Shown piece by piece: positions 12,242 to 25,332 of a stretch of DNA of 64,000 bases. Origin of the DNA: Furcasterigmium furcatum (Eukaryota; Ascomycota; Sordariomycetes; Glomerellales; Plectosphaerellaceae). Location of the stretch: assembly GCA_001599815.1 (NCBI GenBank), contig BCIA01000003.1, positions 2,356,001 through 2,420,000 on the forward strand, in the 5' to 3' direction. Every line of letters starts with the position of its first letter. The stretch's first letter is position 1. The translations under genes were made by a program, and so were the position numbers. The notes beneath the pieces were generated by a model. The model searched no databases and was not told the origin of the DNA. It saw nothing but the letters and a program-made list of their open reading frames with translations.

Positions 12242-15200
12242 GAGGAAGAAAACGTGCCCGAATCGATACCGCCCTATGCTGAAGGAAAGCTACGCTGATG
12301 ATGGAGGAGAGTTCGGTTGAGGGCGCCTTGGCGGAGACAGACAGTACAGGTAGGGGAGGAGCACTAGCCTAGCTATATCTTATCGCGGGCTCAAAAGTCG
12401 TTATCAGTGGTTCGTGTCTGGGGAGTCGCCCGGGGAAATCCCCTGTAGGGCTAGCGCGGCCGCCCTCGAAACACCGGTCTAGAAGGGCCCTTTTTTCTTG
12501 TGATCGACGCGATCCGTCAGCAGAAAGTGCCAGAAATCCACCAAGGCGTGCCTTGGCACTGCGATCCTACGCCCATTCTCGTGCCTCGAACTTTGGATCG
12601 GGCATTGAAGGGTGCCGAGAGCCCGGCCGGGTGGGTTATTCGATGCGGCACTGGCGGCCGGGAAATATATGAAGGTACTTTGGTCTTCAGACGGACATTT
12701 CAACCACTCGAGAGGAAGAGCTGACGGTCGTTCTCCATCGTAATGGAATCCGCCAAGCGCCCTCCTCGACTTCCTACAGGTGCTGAGGGAGATCCTCTGA
12801 TTCCCTGAAGTGGGAGAGATCATCATCTCCACTACGTATCCGTGGATTGATCAGGCACTGTCGGGTCATCAACACAGTTGCCCCGAGGAGTACCATCTTT
12901 GCTCGACCATCATAGACACTCCGCGGGATCTTTGTCTCTGCGATGCGTTCGACGCCCCCAGGGTGCATTCGTCTTCAGGCCCGGTGATGAGCTACCGTCA
13001 TGTGCGCAATATTGGGACGGTACTCCCCGGCTGTTGGAGAGGTCTCACTTTGTCAGCGGCCTCTAAGGGAGCTAAAGTAAGCTTAAAGTCCCGGATCGCT
13101 TGAATCCGATGTCACTGATGAAGTTTCGAGAAGGAGAGTTCCCGGCTGAGAAACCTGGGGTAAGTTGGTCTAGCTGAGCTGGAGCTAGCTGCGGCGTCGG
13201 CCTAGGGCCCAGAGTCTTGGGGCTTCAGCAGGTCGGGAGAGCTGCTTTGTTCTGAGAAGGTCATCGGTTTCGGTTTGGAACAAAGGAGTGAAACATCACG
13301 TTGTCCCCTGATTGTGCAACGATCAAGACCTGGGCATCCCCACGGGAGGCGAGAATAGGGACTTGACCTGGGTGGATGGCCGCCCTACCCAGACATATGC
13401 TCCAAAGTAATTCCTGCCTAGCTCGAGGCGGGCTGTAATTCTATGTGACGCGCTCCATTTGAGGAAGTCGGCTCAATGTGACACGTTGAAGGCCGGGTTT
13501 GGGGCAGAAGGGATGTCCTCTGTGACTATTTACGGCACCACAAGCGCGGTGACAGCTGCTGGTCACACCGACTATTTTTGAGGCCCAAGCCACATGTCCT
13601 GAGGGCCAACTCGGAGTGGCATCTGTACTTACCTTCTTGATCGCAATGCCTCAACCTAACCTACTTACATGCAGCCTGCGACCCAAGGTGTGCTGGAACA
13701 ATGTTCCCCTCCCGGTGGAAGTGCACCGGTATGCCGGGATGATCAGCCCGGAAGATGGCGCTGGGTGGGGGCCGGAGCCGAGATGATGCCCGTCATCTGG
13801 ACCGACCCGGAGCTGAGCTGGAGCCTGCATCGTGCAGGAACATACGTACCTAGTGCAGGACGTGGAGCAAATGCTTTGGCCAGATCGAAAACGCTGTCTG
13901 GGTAGGAAGGTTCATCTGGAGGTGATGGCAACGGACCAAGGTCGGGGTCCAGGGGGATCGTTGCCGCTGCTGGGCTTGCCCATCGATGACCTGACATCGG
14001 ACTGCCATTCGAGGCGATGGCATGATCACATCTTCCAGTCTATCTAAGCAAACCAGAAAGTGGCGCGTTGTTCACGTTGTCCAAGATCAAATCGCCGAGC
14101 CTCATTGCATCAGTCACAATTCTCAAAGAGCAGCAGCGATGTGTCCCTGGATTTAGAGTGTTCGGCTCAGCGAATCCCCGGTGGCCCTTGACAGCCCCAC
14201 GTTGTCTCTAAGCGCCCGGAAACGCGACCATCCCATATCAGGCTTAGCGGCCGTGTTCCAGCACGGCCACCGACCACTCAAGAGCCGTCTCCGGTTCTCG
14301 AAAGCCCCTGACCCCTTCCTCCGCAGCGTGCATCACCGACTCTTGGGAAGCCTCGGAGGCTCGGCGGCGGCAAGAGCAACCCAACTGCACAGGACAGGAT
14401 GGAAGGAGGACCTAAGTATATCCTGCGCTCCCACTTCTTCACCCTCCTCCCGCATCCGAACCGAATCCTCGGAACCTCCAACGATCAACGACCAACATTC
14501 GACGTCGCGCCTCGACTTGAGAGAGAATCGACGCTCTCGCCACGGTCCCGTCCCCGTGCATCTCGCTGCGAACCACCGTCGCATTGCTAGCATCGCTAGA
14601 ACGCCGACCCCTGTCTGGACGAAACACCACAAGACCAGCGAGCGTCCCATCGTCAAAGCGTCTCTAACACGCCTCGTCTCAACTCATCCCGCCTACTGTC
14701 GCATATTTTCCTGCCGTCCGATTTCCCGTCGTCTGTTCCCACCGCGCTGATACGACTCTGTCGCCCGGCGAAACTCGTCCCTGCGTCTGATCTGCCCGTC
14801 GCCAGACTGGCCCAGGCATACCAAGCACCAAACCGTCCTATCCCAGCGGAGAGAAAAGAAGCTTAGTGCTCAGTCCCGCTCATCCTTGATCGCCATCGAC
14901 CGGCCCCCCTCGACAACCGTTTCATGGCCTCCTGACATCCGAACCGTCGCCTCGTTGTTGTCGCCGCCGCCACCGCAGTCCCACAGCGTTGAACCAAGCC
15001 CTCCATAGCAATACCTCCGGATCACGGCCGCCTATCTTCAAGCTCGGGCATTATTGACCGGGCCCATTCCCCCTTGGCCAAGCGTCCGAACCATCCTTGC
15101 TGCGGCTCCAGATTCCAACGCGCCAAGGCTGTCATTTTGCTGTGCTTGATTCTCTCCTCGAGGGCCTTGCGTCTCAGTCTCGTCCCTTTTAGGAGTACTT

Positions 15201-15548
15201 GTCCCAGCCTCCCGCCGCATAACCTCCCCCTCGCCCTCTCACCTTTCTTTCTCCTCTTTCCTTCAACCACAACCGGGGAAAGTGAAGCGCGGTCGACCTC
15301 TGAACCCGTGGGACTTCCATTTTCATTCTTTGACACTGCTGGCTCAGATCACTCTTTTCATCTCCCAGGACGAATCTCCGGGCTGGCCTTTTACGATCAT
15401 TTGACGATACCTTAATCTGTGGAACGAAGATACAGCTCGGTGGCATCTGGATACCGCAATTCGGATACTCGGTCTAAACTCCCTCACGGCACTTATACAG
15501 GCACTGTCGCGGGTCGACACTTAATACGGAACATCGAACACAGTCAAG
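12242..15548. promoter_or_regulatory. 3.3-kb divergent intergenic region, F-box gene / noxA, with long noxA leader
   Basis: No convincing protein-coding gene: open frames here lack motifs and overlap one another. About 14.2-15.5 kb is rich in CTC/TCC and CAA stretches, with a marked pyrimidine tract near 15205-15265, typical of a fungal core promoter and a long 5' leader for noxA. A tiny upstream reading frame (ATG GCC TCC TGA near 14923) would lie in such a leader. Transcript ends cannot be set from sequence. Confidence 0.45.
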
Positions 15549-17381
15549 ATGCCTGTCGTCAACATTCCTTTGATCAAGAAGCAGTTCACTGCACAGAAGC
15601 TGCTCTTCCATCTCATCTTCTGGGGTCTGCACTGGGGTGTCTTCGCTTATGGATGGTGAGTTGGACCTCTCAGCAGCCTTGCACCACCACTGTCGCTGAC
15701 TGACCCCCTCCCAGGTGGAAGCAGGAGTCTGAGCCTCGGTTGGCGCCGCTGAACACGCTCAAGTACTCCGTATGGATATCTCGGGGTGCCGGTCTCGTGC
15801 TCAGTTTCGATGGCACGCTCATCCTTCTGCCCGTCTGCCGCACGATCGTCAGATGGGTTCGACCCAAGGTCAGATGGCTTCCTCTGGATGAGAACATCTG
15901 GTTCCACAGGCAGCTGGCCTACGCCATGCTTTTCTTCACCATCCTCCACACCTCCGCCCATTACGTTAAGTGAGTGCCCATGTCACCAAATTGATCTGAT
16001 CTTGTCTGACAGTGGCCAATAGCTTCATCAACGTCGAGATCGCTCAGCTTCGTCCCGAGACAGCCGTTGAGATTCACTACGCCCAAGCCGGCGGTGTCAC
16101 TGGCCATGTCATGCTCTTCTGCATGCTGCTGATGTACACGACTGCCCACAGCCGCATCCGTCAGCAGTCTTTCGAGACCTTCTGGTACACCCACCATCTC
16201 TTCATTCCCTTTATGCTGGGTCTCTACACCCACACCGTCGGCTGCTTCGTCCGTGACACCGCGGAGCCCTTCTCTCCCTTTGCCGGAGACGACTACTGGG
16301 AGCACTGCATTGGTTATCTCGGATGGAGGTGGGAGCTCTGGACTGGCGGCCTTTATCTCATGGAACGACTCTACCGTGAGGTCCGCGCCCGTCGCTCCAC
16401 GAAGATCACCCGTGTCGTCCGTCATCCTTATGACGTCGTCGAGCTCCAGTTCAACAAGCCTTCGTTCAAGTACAAGGCTGGTCAGTGGCTCTTCCTCCAG
16501 GTTCCTTCTATCTCCAACTACCAGTGGCACCCCTTCACCATTACGTCGTGCCCCTTCGACCCCTATGTCTCCGTCCACATCCGCCAGGTCGGCGACTTCA
16601 CCCGCTCTCTCGGTGACGCTGTCGGCGCCGGTTCTGCCCAGGCGAAGCTCTACGAGGAAGTCGACCCAATGGGCATGTACGAGGTCGCCCTCCAGAACGG
16701 CCAGCAGATGCCCAGTCTTCGTATCGATGGTCCCTACGGTGCCCCCGCAGAAGATGTCTTCGAGAACGAAATCGCTATCCTCATCGGCACGGGTATTGGC
16801 GTCACCCCCTGGGCTTCCATCCTGAAGAACATCTGGCATCTTCGCAACGGCCCCAACCCCCCGAGCCGTCTCCGCCGTGTCGAGTTCATCTGGGTCTGCA
16901 AGGACACAGGTTCCTTCGAGTGGTTCCAAACACTTCTCTCCTCCCTTGAGGCCCAGTCCGACGAGACCGCCCGCCGCCCCGGCGGAAACGGCGTCGAGTT
17001 CCTCAAGATCCACACCTACCTCACGCAGAAGCTGGACATGGACACCACGCAGAACGTCATCCTCAACTCGGTTGGCGCCCAGCACGACCCCCTCACCGAG
17101 CTCAAGGCCCGCACAAACTTTGGCCGACCAAACTTCGAGAAGCTCTTCTCCACCATGCGCAACGGCATCCTCGACCGCACCTACCTCAACGGCCTCGAGG
17201 GCAGCATGCGCACGACCGTGGGTGTCTACTTCTGCGGCCCCTCCGCAGCTGGTGAGTTCCAACCGCTATGTTTTTTTGATGAACATTTCACTAACTCCCG
17301 ACAGCCCGCGATATCAAGACCGCCTGCAAAGAGGCTACCGTACCGGAGGTCAACTTCCGCTTCTGGAAGGAACATTTCTAA
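15549..17381 (+). CDS. noxA: NADPH oxidase NoxA (Nox1)
   Basis: Superoxide-producing transmembrane flavocytochrome used for hyphal differentiation, sexual development and, in plant-associated fungi, infection structures. Four exons, 15549..15655, 15715..15969, 16023..17251 and 17305..17381, give 555 residues, the normal NoxA length without the N-terminal extension of NoxB or the EF-hands of NoxC. Six membrane segments carry the haem-ligand histidines (for example WFHRQLAY and FTILHTSAHYV; THHLFIPF). The cytosolic part has the FAD site HPFTITSCP (His about 290) and NADPH site GTGIGVTPW (about 376), and it ends at the conserved FRFWKEHF, encoded by the short last exon. Activation needs NoxR, Rac and others that are not in this window. 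Confidence 0.97.
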
Positions 17382-18131
17382 GGGGATCGATCATATACAA
17401 TTTTTATATTCATGGCGTATTGTGTATCGTAGCGTTGCGTAGTTGCCATAACCTGGGGGAAGATAAATCTCCGTGTATTTTTCAGGGCAGTTGACCCATC
17501 ACCAAGTGCGAGCTCGAAATAGTGACGGATCGTGATGGCATGCTATTGTTCGTACCCGCGTCTTGAACTTCACGTATCAAGATGATTCCCTGCCATGCGA
17601 GGCTGTCGAGCAGTTGTCTTCAGAGAAATACAGTGTCGGGCGAGGAGCTCAGGGACACTAACAAGACAGTCTTGTCTCTACGTCAGTAATTATCGGGCCC
17701 ACGGCAAGGTGTTTGGGGACCAAATGTGCTGGTAAATAGCCAGATGCTCAATTCCGGCCGGCGCCTTGCGTATGCTAAAGATTCAAGAATACATGCCATG
17801 CCAGGCCGCTACCTGACGCGCCGAAATTCGAACCACCCAAGTCGACACCTTGTACCATCTCGGGCTCGAGAGAAAAGCTCCTCAACACCAGCTTTTCTGG
17901 TGGTGGCTCTGTCTACTACCCCTGATAACGCCGATCGAAATGCCAAATTGCACCATGACCTGCCGCGTCTTTGTACACGCACTGGCATCCTCGAAGATCA
18001 GCCCCGCCGTGGCCGAAACAAGTATATCCTCCAATACAATATGTTGTCCCAAAACGCCCGTATCTCATCTATGATGGAAGAGAAACAGAAATCCTTGCTT
18101 TTCGCTGAGATGATGCCATTCCCGGTGCTTA
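17382..18131. other. convergent intergenic region noxA / hybrid histidine kinase
   Basis: The 3' flanks of two facing genes. I see no extra gene, tRNA or repeat. Confidence 0.45.
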
Positions 18132-21100
18132 CTAGAAACGGCCGGAATTCTGTCCCTGCTTCAGCTGGCCCTCCTTCTCTAGCTTTTCCATGTTCTCTTG
18201 GGTCAATGAGTCTCCGCTCACGTCCGTCTCTCGGAAAGAGGTGCCCCTGGTCGTCGGCGGCTTCTCCCTGCCGCCACCTGCTGCCTCGATCAGCTTCCCG
18301 GCCTGCGCCTGGAGCGCCATTTCGTCTGTCTCGGACCGCCGAACTGGTTTCAGGTTTTCTACCATCGCGGCCGTTTCGAACGGAGATGTCTCGTGGCCGT
18401 TCTCTGTGAGCGGCCGAGGGGTGAGAAGACTGAGCCCGTCCTCACCAAAACTTGGTCGGCCGCTGCTTGGAGCCTGAGCGGAGTTGCTGTTGATGATATT
18501 TGACTGAGGCGGCATCTCCATATCGAGCCCGATGCCCGGTATCTCGGCATTGCTGCACCGTTCAGCCGCATCAGAGCAGTCAGATACTGACGGATCGGTT
18601 GATCTCAATGGTGACGTGTGCCGCCGCTTCGATACGCTCCATCGCACCAGCATGCGTTCCAATGTCTTGCTTTTGACAGGTTTCGCGAGGTAGTCGTCCA
18701 TGCCTGCCTTTTTGCACTTCTCTCGATCGCCCTGGATGGCCGATGCGGTCATCGCAACAATGGGTACATCGTTGACGTATGCTTTGTACGGAACATGCTG
18801 TCGCAGCAAATGCGTGCACCTGTACCCATCGATAACAGGCATCTGAACGTCCATTAGGATGATGTTTGGTTTGGGGTGTTTGCCTTCTTTCGCGGCCGCC
18901 AGATAATCGAGAGCCTCTTTTCCATTCCAGGCGGCGACTACGCTGAAGCCAAGCTTCATGATCGTCTTGGTCGCGATTTGTTGATTGATGGCACTAACAG
19001 GGGGTCAATACACTCGTCTCCAAGGATCCTCAGCTTTTACTCACTTGTCTTCTACGACCAGGACGTGGATCTTTGAACGCTCGGCGAGGGGAAGATCGTC
19101 ATCCAAGGTCGCGGATGTGCGCACCGATGTCTTGCGTTGTGGCGAGGAATGCTTATCCGAAAGGTGCTGTCCATATTCGGCAACGATGGGAGGCGTGCTC
19201 GCCAACTGGTCGTAGTCCGAACTGTTACAAGACACGCTCATCTCTGATTGCAGTCTGTCGGGCAAGGCGCCGATCTCCACCAGCGAATCACCACCTTGAG
19301 GTCCTTGAGGTTTGCTGAAGGGTATCCAAAAGGTTGCGACGGTACCGCTACCGAGGTGAGACTCCAGCGTGATCCGTCCGCGCATGAGATCCAGCAGGTT
19401 CTTGCAGATGGTGAGGCCAAGGCCGGTGCCGCCGAAACGCCTGGCTGTCGAGGCATCGCCCTGACTAAATGGCTGGAAGAGTTTCTTGCGGACGTCCTCT
19501 TCGATGCCAATGCCGGTGTCCTCCACGGTAAATTTGACCCAGATGGATTCTTGCGTCTCAGACTCCTTCTCGACACTAAACTTGACATGGCCTTGGTTTG
19601 TGAACTTGATGCTGTTTGTCAACAGGTTGGTGATGATCTGACGGACGCGGCCTGGATCGCCTATCACGACCAATTCGTTCTTGATGTCGCCGGATATATC
19701 CGAGAGGAAGGCAAGGTTCTTCCTTTCGGCTGCAAAACTCAACATCTTGCTGACATCCTTGAGGATGACCGAGAGGGAGAACTGGACTTCTTCAATATCG
19801 AGACGGCCAGACTCAACCTTGGAGAAGTCAAGGATATCATTGATGACGGTGAGCAACGCGTTGGCAGACCTCTGGATGTTCTCAACGTAGTCTCGTTGTT
19901 CACTGTCCAAGTCCATGTCTTGGAGGAGCTCAGCCATGCCAATAACTCCGGTGATGGGTGTTCGGATCTCGTGAGACATCTGGCAATATGTGTTAGCGAT
20001 GGCCCACTCAAGCATGGTATGAGAAGACTCACATTGGCAAGGAATTGGCTCTTCAGCCTATTGGCCTCCCTGGCAGACGCTTCGTTGGCGATGGCCTGCT
20101 TTTTACTCTTGGCCTCGTGCTCCAAATCGGTTTGCTTCTCCTTCAGTTCGGTCACGTCCATGACGACGCCGATGGCACCTTCCACAAAGGTCTCCTGGTA
20201 GTTGTCCTCCTCGCTGACTTTGCGGGTGGTCATGGGAAGGAACTTCGTGCGGAACCACCGCCCTTCGAACTCGTGCTCTTCGATCACTTCCCGGCGCGAG
20301 CCATTCAGGATTCCCTCGACAGGGTTGAGGAACTTGGGTCGTTCTCCTGACTTGAGTTTTGGACTGAGCCGGTTGAACACCTCGTACATGTCTTCGCCAA
20401 TGTACCAGCTGTTGTCAAGTCCGGTAACCTCGTCTTGGTCCCAGACGATGGCACCTTCCAGCATCGTCAGCTTGCGTCGTGTGTCGACCGTGAAAACGGT
20501 GACCCTTGCATGAGTAATCACGCTGAGAAGCTGTTGCCGAGTACGTTTTGCCGCGAGGGTGGCTTCAATGCCTTCGTGGACGTCGGTGCATGTGCCAAAC
20601 CACTTTTCGATCTCGCCAGTTTCCTTATTCTTCAGGGGCAACGCCCGTCCGAGCATCCATCTCCATTCTCCGTCTCGGCTCCGACAGCGGTATTCGATCA
20701 CATAAGGGTCTCCGGTGGCCAGCGAGTGTTTCCATCTGGCGGTGGTTTCCGCTATGTCGTCGGGGTGGAAAGAGATCTTCCACCCCGTGCCGAGGGACTG
20801 TTCGGGTGTGAGGCCAGTGTATGTGTACCATCGAGTGTTAAAGAAGTCGGTTAAGCCATCCGGTGTTGCCGTCCAGACCAACTGTGGCATGGTATCGCAG
20901 ATCAGCTTGAAACGCTCCTCCTCCCTCTCTTTAATATCGATGATCTCTTGAGCCATCGGGGTCACGTCGCGGAAAGTGACTACACCAGCCAAGAACTCCC
21001 CTGTAGCATCGTCCGTTACGGCTTCCCCGAGTGCGTCAAAAACCCTCCTCTGGCCCTTCTTGTCGATCATGCCGACGCGCATAGAGCTGAATGGCGTTTC

Positions 21101-22435
21101 TGTTTGGAGCAACACAGATATCGGATACTCGCTAACGTCCAGTTTCCGTGTGAAGTCTTCATCGAAGACAACCCAGCCAGGTAAGAGGTCGAATCCATCG
21201 GTAGCGGTCGATACATCGTCCTGCAACAGTTCTCTGGCGCCTCGATTGGGAAATGACACGCTGCCATCCTTCCACATCGCGAGGATGGGCATTTCTGTGT
21301 TGTCCAGCAAGGCGTCCTTCATCAAAATCATTTTCTGGAGCACCGAGGGTGTGCTCGAATGAGCCGCTTTCGACGGCGGCCCCATTGGGGGGAACGGGCT
21401 GGAGGAGAGTGACACCGCACTGGGACTGATACGGAATGAGGGCGAGCTTGAGTCGTGGCTCGAGCTGACGGATGGTGGATTCGAGTTGGATATGGTCTTG
21501 CGCTCTGCTGCCTCGAGCAAATTCGGCTTGGCGACAGACTTTCTGCTGGTGGCAAACGATGAGGGCGGAGACTGCGTGCTTGTGAAACTGACGGTGAAGT
21601 ATACTTGGCTGTCTTCAATCTCCCATATCGTAACCATCATCTTGGCATAGATCTGGTGGTCTGACTTGGTCGGAGGTTGGCGTGAATCGATACCCGGTCG
21701 ACCAATATCTTTGCGAGTAATGACAACATCGACTGCGGCGTCTTTAACGGGCTCAACATGCCCACTGTGGCGATCGAGGGTGGGCGGAGCTGGGATGGCG
21801 GTCGTTTGAGATGTCGGCGTTGCTTCGCCGCCGCCTCCTGTCAAATCCATCTTGGCGGCAGCATCCTTGGATGTTTGCCTATACCCCATCTCCAGCACCA
21901 AAGAGTCCAGAAAAGCCTCCCAGCTTATCCAAACGGGCCGTCCATCCTGTAGCATGTCGACGCCGACTTGGGATAGGGACTGCCCCCGTAAACGCTCAAT
22001 AACGTAGGAATTGTCGTTTGCCAAATCCATTCCTAATAACCTTCCCATGGCTTCGTTGGCGAGAACCACCGTCTTCAAGTTGTTCAGGACCAATACTGGC
22101 ACGGGGAGGTACAGCAATGTGGAGAATGCGAGTTGTCCTGGGGTGATATATGGCATAGACAAGCGGAATGGGCTGGCTGACTGGGATCGCTTGTCGGCAA
22201 GTGAAAGCCCGGGGCCACCATCGCGGGAAAAGCGACCTGCGGACGTGGACATGATGGCAGGGTGGTCTCCCGGGGAGTTCGAGTCGGTTCGAGGAAGTGA
22301 AGTTGAGGAGGGTGAGGTTGAGCTCCTCGAGTCGGAGACCAGAGAAGGCTGGGACTCCCCATCGAGGATCGCTTCGTCTATGAAATTGAGGGTCGGCGCA
22401 TGGTGATTTAGGCGCCGGTCTTCAAAGGAAACCAT
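18132..22435 (-). CDS. Hybrid sensor histidine kinase (PAS-HisKA-HATPase-REC)
   Basis: Cytosolic two-component sensor expected to feed the Ypd1 phosphorelay. Exons 22435..20033, 19979..19045 and 18993..18132 give 1399 residues. The start is the first in-frame ATG; the frame remains open upstream, so a further 5' exon is possible. Order: Ser/Pro-rich N-terminus with PAS-like segments; a clear PAS/PAC block (about residues 540-660, with PQLVWTATPDGLTDFFN and FHPDD); an alpha-helical linker; H-box LANMSHEIRTP with phospho-accepting His804; N-box NLLTNSIKF; G boxes DTGIGI and GGTGLGL; and a receiver domain with Asp1161 in ILMDVQMPVIDG. The first intron falls inside the H-box (LAN|MSHE). No transmembrane segment is seen. 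The signal and HHK group cannot be settled here; the absence of HAMP repeats argues against the Nik1/Bos1 osmosensor group. Confidence 0.9.
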
Positions 22436-25242
22436 ATCGGCTTTTGCCCATGCATGGGAGGAGTCTCGTGGATCGCGGGGGGTATTAGACGATATCGGGG
22501 TTGGTGGTGGGGATCCTAAGATGGCCCGGCAGCCAGTCGAGATCAATGGCGATGATGTTGTCGGGGAAAGCAGACTCGCAGCTACGTGGTCGGAGTGAAT
22601 TGCATTGTCTAGATGGGAGAGAGACCCCTCGAGACCGGGACGTGTAGGTAAATCGACGGCTACCGGTGAGGCGGCGGTCTAGGCCTTTGTGGAGGTTGGG
22701 CCAGGAGCAGTGGCAGCAGTCGGGCGTCTGTCTGTTGGAGCTGTCGTCGCTGCTGAAAAGTGACAACGCGAGTATACCGAGTCTAGGCTCGTCGGCTGGG
22801 TCTGATTTCGAATGCGACGTGTTGGCACTTCTAGGCGTGATGCAGCAAAGCGGGCGGTCTCGTGAGATTGGAGAGATCTGGGGACGTCCTTGTGCGAGCG
22901 CGTCCAGGAGCTGAGATCCCGAAGGTCTAGACCGGGCAGAGTCGTACGTAGCACAAGCGTGACAGGCCGCAAGCGGGAGCTGTGCCTTTCGGGATGCCGG
23001 GCGAGCTAATCAAATTCCTCGGGGAATGTCTGAGACGGCAGCCAGGACGGTGAAGATTCGACGGCGTATAGCCGGGAGTGTCTTGGGTGGGCAAAGGCTG
23101 TCGTGAACCTTTCCGGGCAGGATTCGAGCAGATATGTCGGACACGGCGTAATGGAGAGGCGGAGATGGATGAGAGGAGAGAAATAGCTATGTTCGCGGGA
23201 GGGAAAGAGACGCAGCCTACAACTCCGTCATAGCCCCAAACTCTGTTTGAGCGAGAGCCACGATGGGGGAACCGACGGGCAGGCAAGTACGACTGACTGA
23301 GACGGAAGGATGGATGGATTGCAGTTGCCCCCTACGTTACGCTTATTACCCAGTACCCAGATCGAATGTGTACGTACCTCCCCAACTCCCGTCCAATGCA
23401 GGAGAGCCGTGATCTTGGACTTGGGCCGATGGAGCACCAGTGGAGCTACACTGTCGGGGGGAGGGGCGCTGTTCGTTGTAGCACCGGCGTAGCGTGCGGT
23501 AGCGCCAGGTCTAGACTGCCAGAACCGCCGTACAAATCCACACAGGGAGCTTGAAAGACCGCCGCAAGAACGCCCAGCACGGCTTAGACCCATCCCATCG
23601 CAGATCAACCCCCAAACCGCCTCGCCCACCTAGTAGCGACCGGACACCCCTCGTGCCGAGAGCGGTGCGATCGCGGATCGGCCGGTTCGACATGCAAAGA
23701 GACGTACTGGACAGTGGACGTACAAGTACTGAATTTATGCAGCGCGACTCGAGCCGCACGCGCAAACTAACGCAAAGGGCGGTGACAACTGTCAGATGGA
23801 TGCAGGATGACGAGCGAGGACTCAATAACCACCAACACTCTGAGCTATCCGATATATCTTCTGACAGGTCATCCGAGAGAGACTCAACATGGACCGGCAA
23901 ATGTGCGGGCGACACCTGTTTCTCCTATGCGAGTCTCGGGCCCCGTCCCCGCACCTCAAGGTTTCTGTTTTATGACCTCTTCAGCGCCTCCGAAACCATC
24001 GACGGAAGGGATCCCGCTGTCTGCAGCAAGCAGGCAAGGGATGGTCCCCGAACCGTCAGCCCTAGGCTCCGGCTCCTACTAGTACCCGCGGCTGTACCTG
24101 ACAGACAATAAGTGAGGCTGTCGAGGAACCATCGTCACCAAGGAGTTCCCCTGAACCGTGTCGTTCGTTCTCTCGGATATCCGACGACGCCGCAGGCACG
24201 ACGCATCATCTCGTGCTGGACGAGACATCGCACCCTGTCGACCGTAATTCGCACCCTTCGCCCGCCCTAGGTCTGCAACGCAGCGAAGATCACCCCTCAA
24301 AAGCGGAATGGACGGGACCCTCTTCTTGGCATCTTCCATCGCCAACCAAAGCCCATCGAGTCCAATTGCGTCCCCACAAAGCGTCGATCTCCTTCCAAGT
24401 TTAGATGCCATCAGTCTGCCATCGACGTCATGCTGAGTTAAGGTCACTGGGGCACTGCGAAATCCCCGACACTTCCCCTGACGCCTCCCCAACGCCCTGG
24501 CCGATGTTCATCAGGGGTTATCGAGGTTGACGCGCTCAAGGATCGATCTCGCGCGAGAACATCAATGACAGTTCAGAGCAGCCCGGGCGGGCGGGCCTGT
24601 CTCTTTCCAGCACGCCAGCAGGCCCGCTGTTTGCACGTGTCTTCGAGACACAGGCTGAGGAATCCAGTCACAGCGATGATCCCGGAGACGGACCATATTA
24701 ACACTCAAATGGCGAAAATCATCAGAAAGGCAGCCCGCGACATGGGATTTGTAGAATGCGCAGCCCCTGAAAATCGATGCAGTGGGGGGCAAGCCTTGGC
24801 CCGTTGCGTCATATGTCATTTCTTACTCTGCAGACTGCAGACAGACAAAGTCCTCGGCGTTCTCGGGGTTCGTCCCGCCAGTCATTCGCCGGTAAGTGGC
24901 CAAGTGCGACAGGGGTAGTCGGATCGTGATCAAGCCAACATCGTCATTGACGTTGTCCAGGCTCCCCAAGTTTCGCAGGCAAGCAGGACCCTGAACCCGC
25001 CCGGCTCCATGGATCGCGCCCATCGGGCGCCAGGGCCCCGATTCGGCATTCGTGGTTGCAAACAACACCACACCAGATGTCATCACGACTACACCACCAG
25101 ACAACTCCTGGAGGGCAGTCAGGCTGCGTATTTCATTCAGCTCGGCTCTCGCGCTTCTCGGAAAACATTTACCCATGCCTGACGGATTCCACCGAGAAAA
25201 AAGAATCACAGAACAAAAATCACCAAAAAAGATAGAAGAGCG
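22436..25242. promoter_or_regulatory. 2.8-kb region upstream of the hybrid kinase gene
   Basis: Contains the kinase promoter/leader and ends at the tRNA-Phe. Several mid-sized open frames overlap on both strands but begin at non-ATG codons or show no motif. I see no supported gene. Confidence 0.4.
25225..25230 (-). terminator. RNA polymerase III T6 terminator of tRNA-Phe
   Basis: Six consecutive T on the minus strand, 12 nt past the tRNA 3' end, the standard Pol III stop. Confidence 0.8.
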
Positions 25243-25332
25243 TGCGGACTACCTGGATCGAACAAGTGACCTTTCGATTTGATTTCTGAAGTGTACTTCA
25301 GTCGAACGCTACTCCCACTGAGCTAAGTCCGC
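25243..25332 (-). tRNA. tRNA-Phe (anticodon GAA), with intron
   Basis: The acceptor stem GCGGACT pairs with AGTCCGC, followed by discriminator A. The anticodon stem TTCGA/TCGAA closes a loop CT-GAA-G, with a 17-nt intron after position 37. The intron contains CTTCAG, complementary to the loop CTGAAG, as in yeast tRNA-Phe precursors. The T arm holds GTTCGATCC (B box) on an ACTTG/CAGGT stem. The D stem has three good pairs and one C-T mismatch. Confidence 0.93.

Noticed and set aside
15961..17262. 433-codon minus-strand open frame
   Set aside because: It is antisense to noxA, a compositional shadow.
15549..22435. A stress-signalling cluster formed by noxA and the hybrid histidine kinase
   Set aside because: The two genes converge with ordinary 3' flanks between them; adjacency alone does not show a functional unit.
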